From Amphritea japonica ATCC BAA-1530 (GTDB lineage: Bacteria; Pseudomonadota; Gammaproteobacteria; Pseudomonadales; Balneatricaceae): 64,000 nt of DNA. The notes below the pieces were generated by a model. It saw only the letters and a list, made by a program, of their open reading frames with translations, was not told where the DNA came from and made no database searches. This document shows, piece by piece, positions 63,466 through 64,000 of this stretch. A program made the position numbers and the translations under genes. Each line of letters opens with the position of its first letter. Position 1 is the first letter of the stretch. The DNA lies in contig NZ_AP014545.1 in the NCBI RefSeq assembly GCF_016592435.1, positions 2,240,693 through 2,304,692 on the forward strand, read 5' to 3'.

Positions 63466-64000
63466 TTACCGTGCCTCTAGTAACCGCTCAACAATCCAGC
63501 CGGTCACTTGTTTACCCTCTAAATCGGTACGAATTTTCTTCCACTCCTTCTGGCTTGCTATCACTTCAACTTCTTGCGGGTGACTCAGCTGCCCCACCAC
63601 CCGGTAGTTAGATCCAGGCCCAGAGCGAAAGTTAACCTGGGTGCCCTTCACCCGAGAGAATGAAATAGTAGCATCAGCGTTTGGTGTTGCTGCCCTAGAA
63701 GAAGAAACCGTCGTATTTGCCTTTGATGCCGCTTTAGCCGGTTGTAAAAACCTGGCCGCTGTCCAGGCCTGAGCAGTTTTTCCTGACTCATTACGATACC
63801 TGACTTTGATCCATTCACCGTCGCGGTGCAGCTGTTTAACCATTTGGTTACGCTTCAAACCACCTACAACAGGGTGCTCGCTACCAGGCCCTCGTCGTAA
63901 CCGAAGTGCTGCAACAGTGACAGTATAGTATTCCCCACTACCCTCAGAAACAGACCGAGTGGCTCCCTGCTGTTGCGCGGTAAGGTTTTTGCTCAACACC
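63466..64000 (-). CDS. SH3-domain protein, N-terminus beyond right edge
   Basis: At least 177 residues. Two bacterial SH3 (SH3b) domains are visible: YYTVTVAALRLRRGPGSEHP...WIKVRYRN, and later GTQVNFRSGPGSNYRVVGQL...WKKIRT with GWIVERLLEAR at the end. An Ala/Ser/Thr linker joins them. The frame is open to the window edge, so the start and any signal peptide are not seen. Such proteins typically bind peptidoglycan or target envelope enzymes. Confidence 0.75.
   Translation of the reverse strand, partial: VLSKNLTAQQQGATRSVSEGSGEYYTVTVAALRLRRGPGSEHPVVGGLKRNQMVKQLHRDGEWIKVRYRNESGKTAQAWTAARFLQPAKAASKANTTVSSSRAATPNADATISFSRVKGTQVNFRSGPGSNYRVVGQLSHPQEVEVIASQKEWKKIRTDLEGKQVTGWIVERLLEAR

Noticed and set aside
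1-64000. CRISPR arrays, tRNA/rRNA genes, insertion sequences, prophage or integron elements
   Set aside because: No regularly spaced repeats, no cloverleaf or rRNA signature, and no transposase or integrase product was seen on either strand.

Overview
The window looks like chromosomal DNA of a marine gammaproteobacterium, most likely in the Oceanospirillaceae (Amphritea / Neptunomonas / Marinobacterium-like). This is inferred from the gene complement (class I PHB synthase, a liu leucine operon with a MerR regulator, GlrK-QseG-GlrR, OlsF, SulP and TSUP transporters) and a moderate GC content; no rRNA or other taxonomic marker is present. I found no tRNA, rRNA, CRISPR array, insertion sequence or prophage.

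Left part (1-15.5 kb): the valine-catabolism genes mmsA and an isobutyryl-CoA dehydrogenase (cut by the left edge), then an alpha/beta hydrolase and PHB synthase phaC read leftward. Next come an AraC regulator with a VOC protein, an Lrp regulator divergent from a YjeH-type amino-acid exporter, and a TetR regulator divergent from a DgcA/N-methylproline-demethylase-type flavoenzyme. Then follow small genes (DksA/TraR zinc finger, ABM monooxygenase) and an AT-rich orphan gene fusing an SGNH-like domain to a citrate-lyase-ligase-type nucleotidyltransferase.

Central part (15.5-31.7 kb): a branched-chain amino-acid supercluster. On the minus strand lie a full LIV ABC importer (livG-livF-livK-livH-livM) and a thiolase. 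On the plus strand lie liuR-liuA-liuB-liuC-liuD-liuE, a CMD/AhpD-like protein and an acyl-CoA (probably acetoacetyl-CoA) ligase. A palindromic LiuR-type box sits in the divergent promoter region. Together these import leucine, convert it through isovaleryl-CoA, methylcrotonyl-CoA and HMG-CoA to acetyl-CoA plus acetoacetate, and reactivate and cleave the acetoacetate. The mmsA and phaC genes nearby connect valine catabolism and PHB storage.

Right part (31.7-64 kb): housekeeping and signalling genes, including rhlE, panE, hopJ, SulP and TSUP transporters, dinB with a deaminase, olsF, a VWA/DnaJ pair, tmcA, ybaK and hpf. The most notable non-coding finding is in 35.57-35.91 kb: a terminator-ended segment with ten GGA motifs in about 155 nt, several displayed in hairpin loops, which looks like a CsrB/RsmZ-type small RNA. 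The GlrK-QseG-GlrR operon is preceded by an EF-hand gene, a candidate sigma-54 promoter and an upstream GlrR-like half-palindrome. A protein with two winged-helix-like repeats plus a PD-(D/E)XK-like nuclease domain lies at 62-62.8 kb. The right edge cuts an SH3-domain protein.
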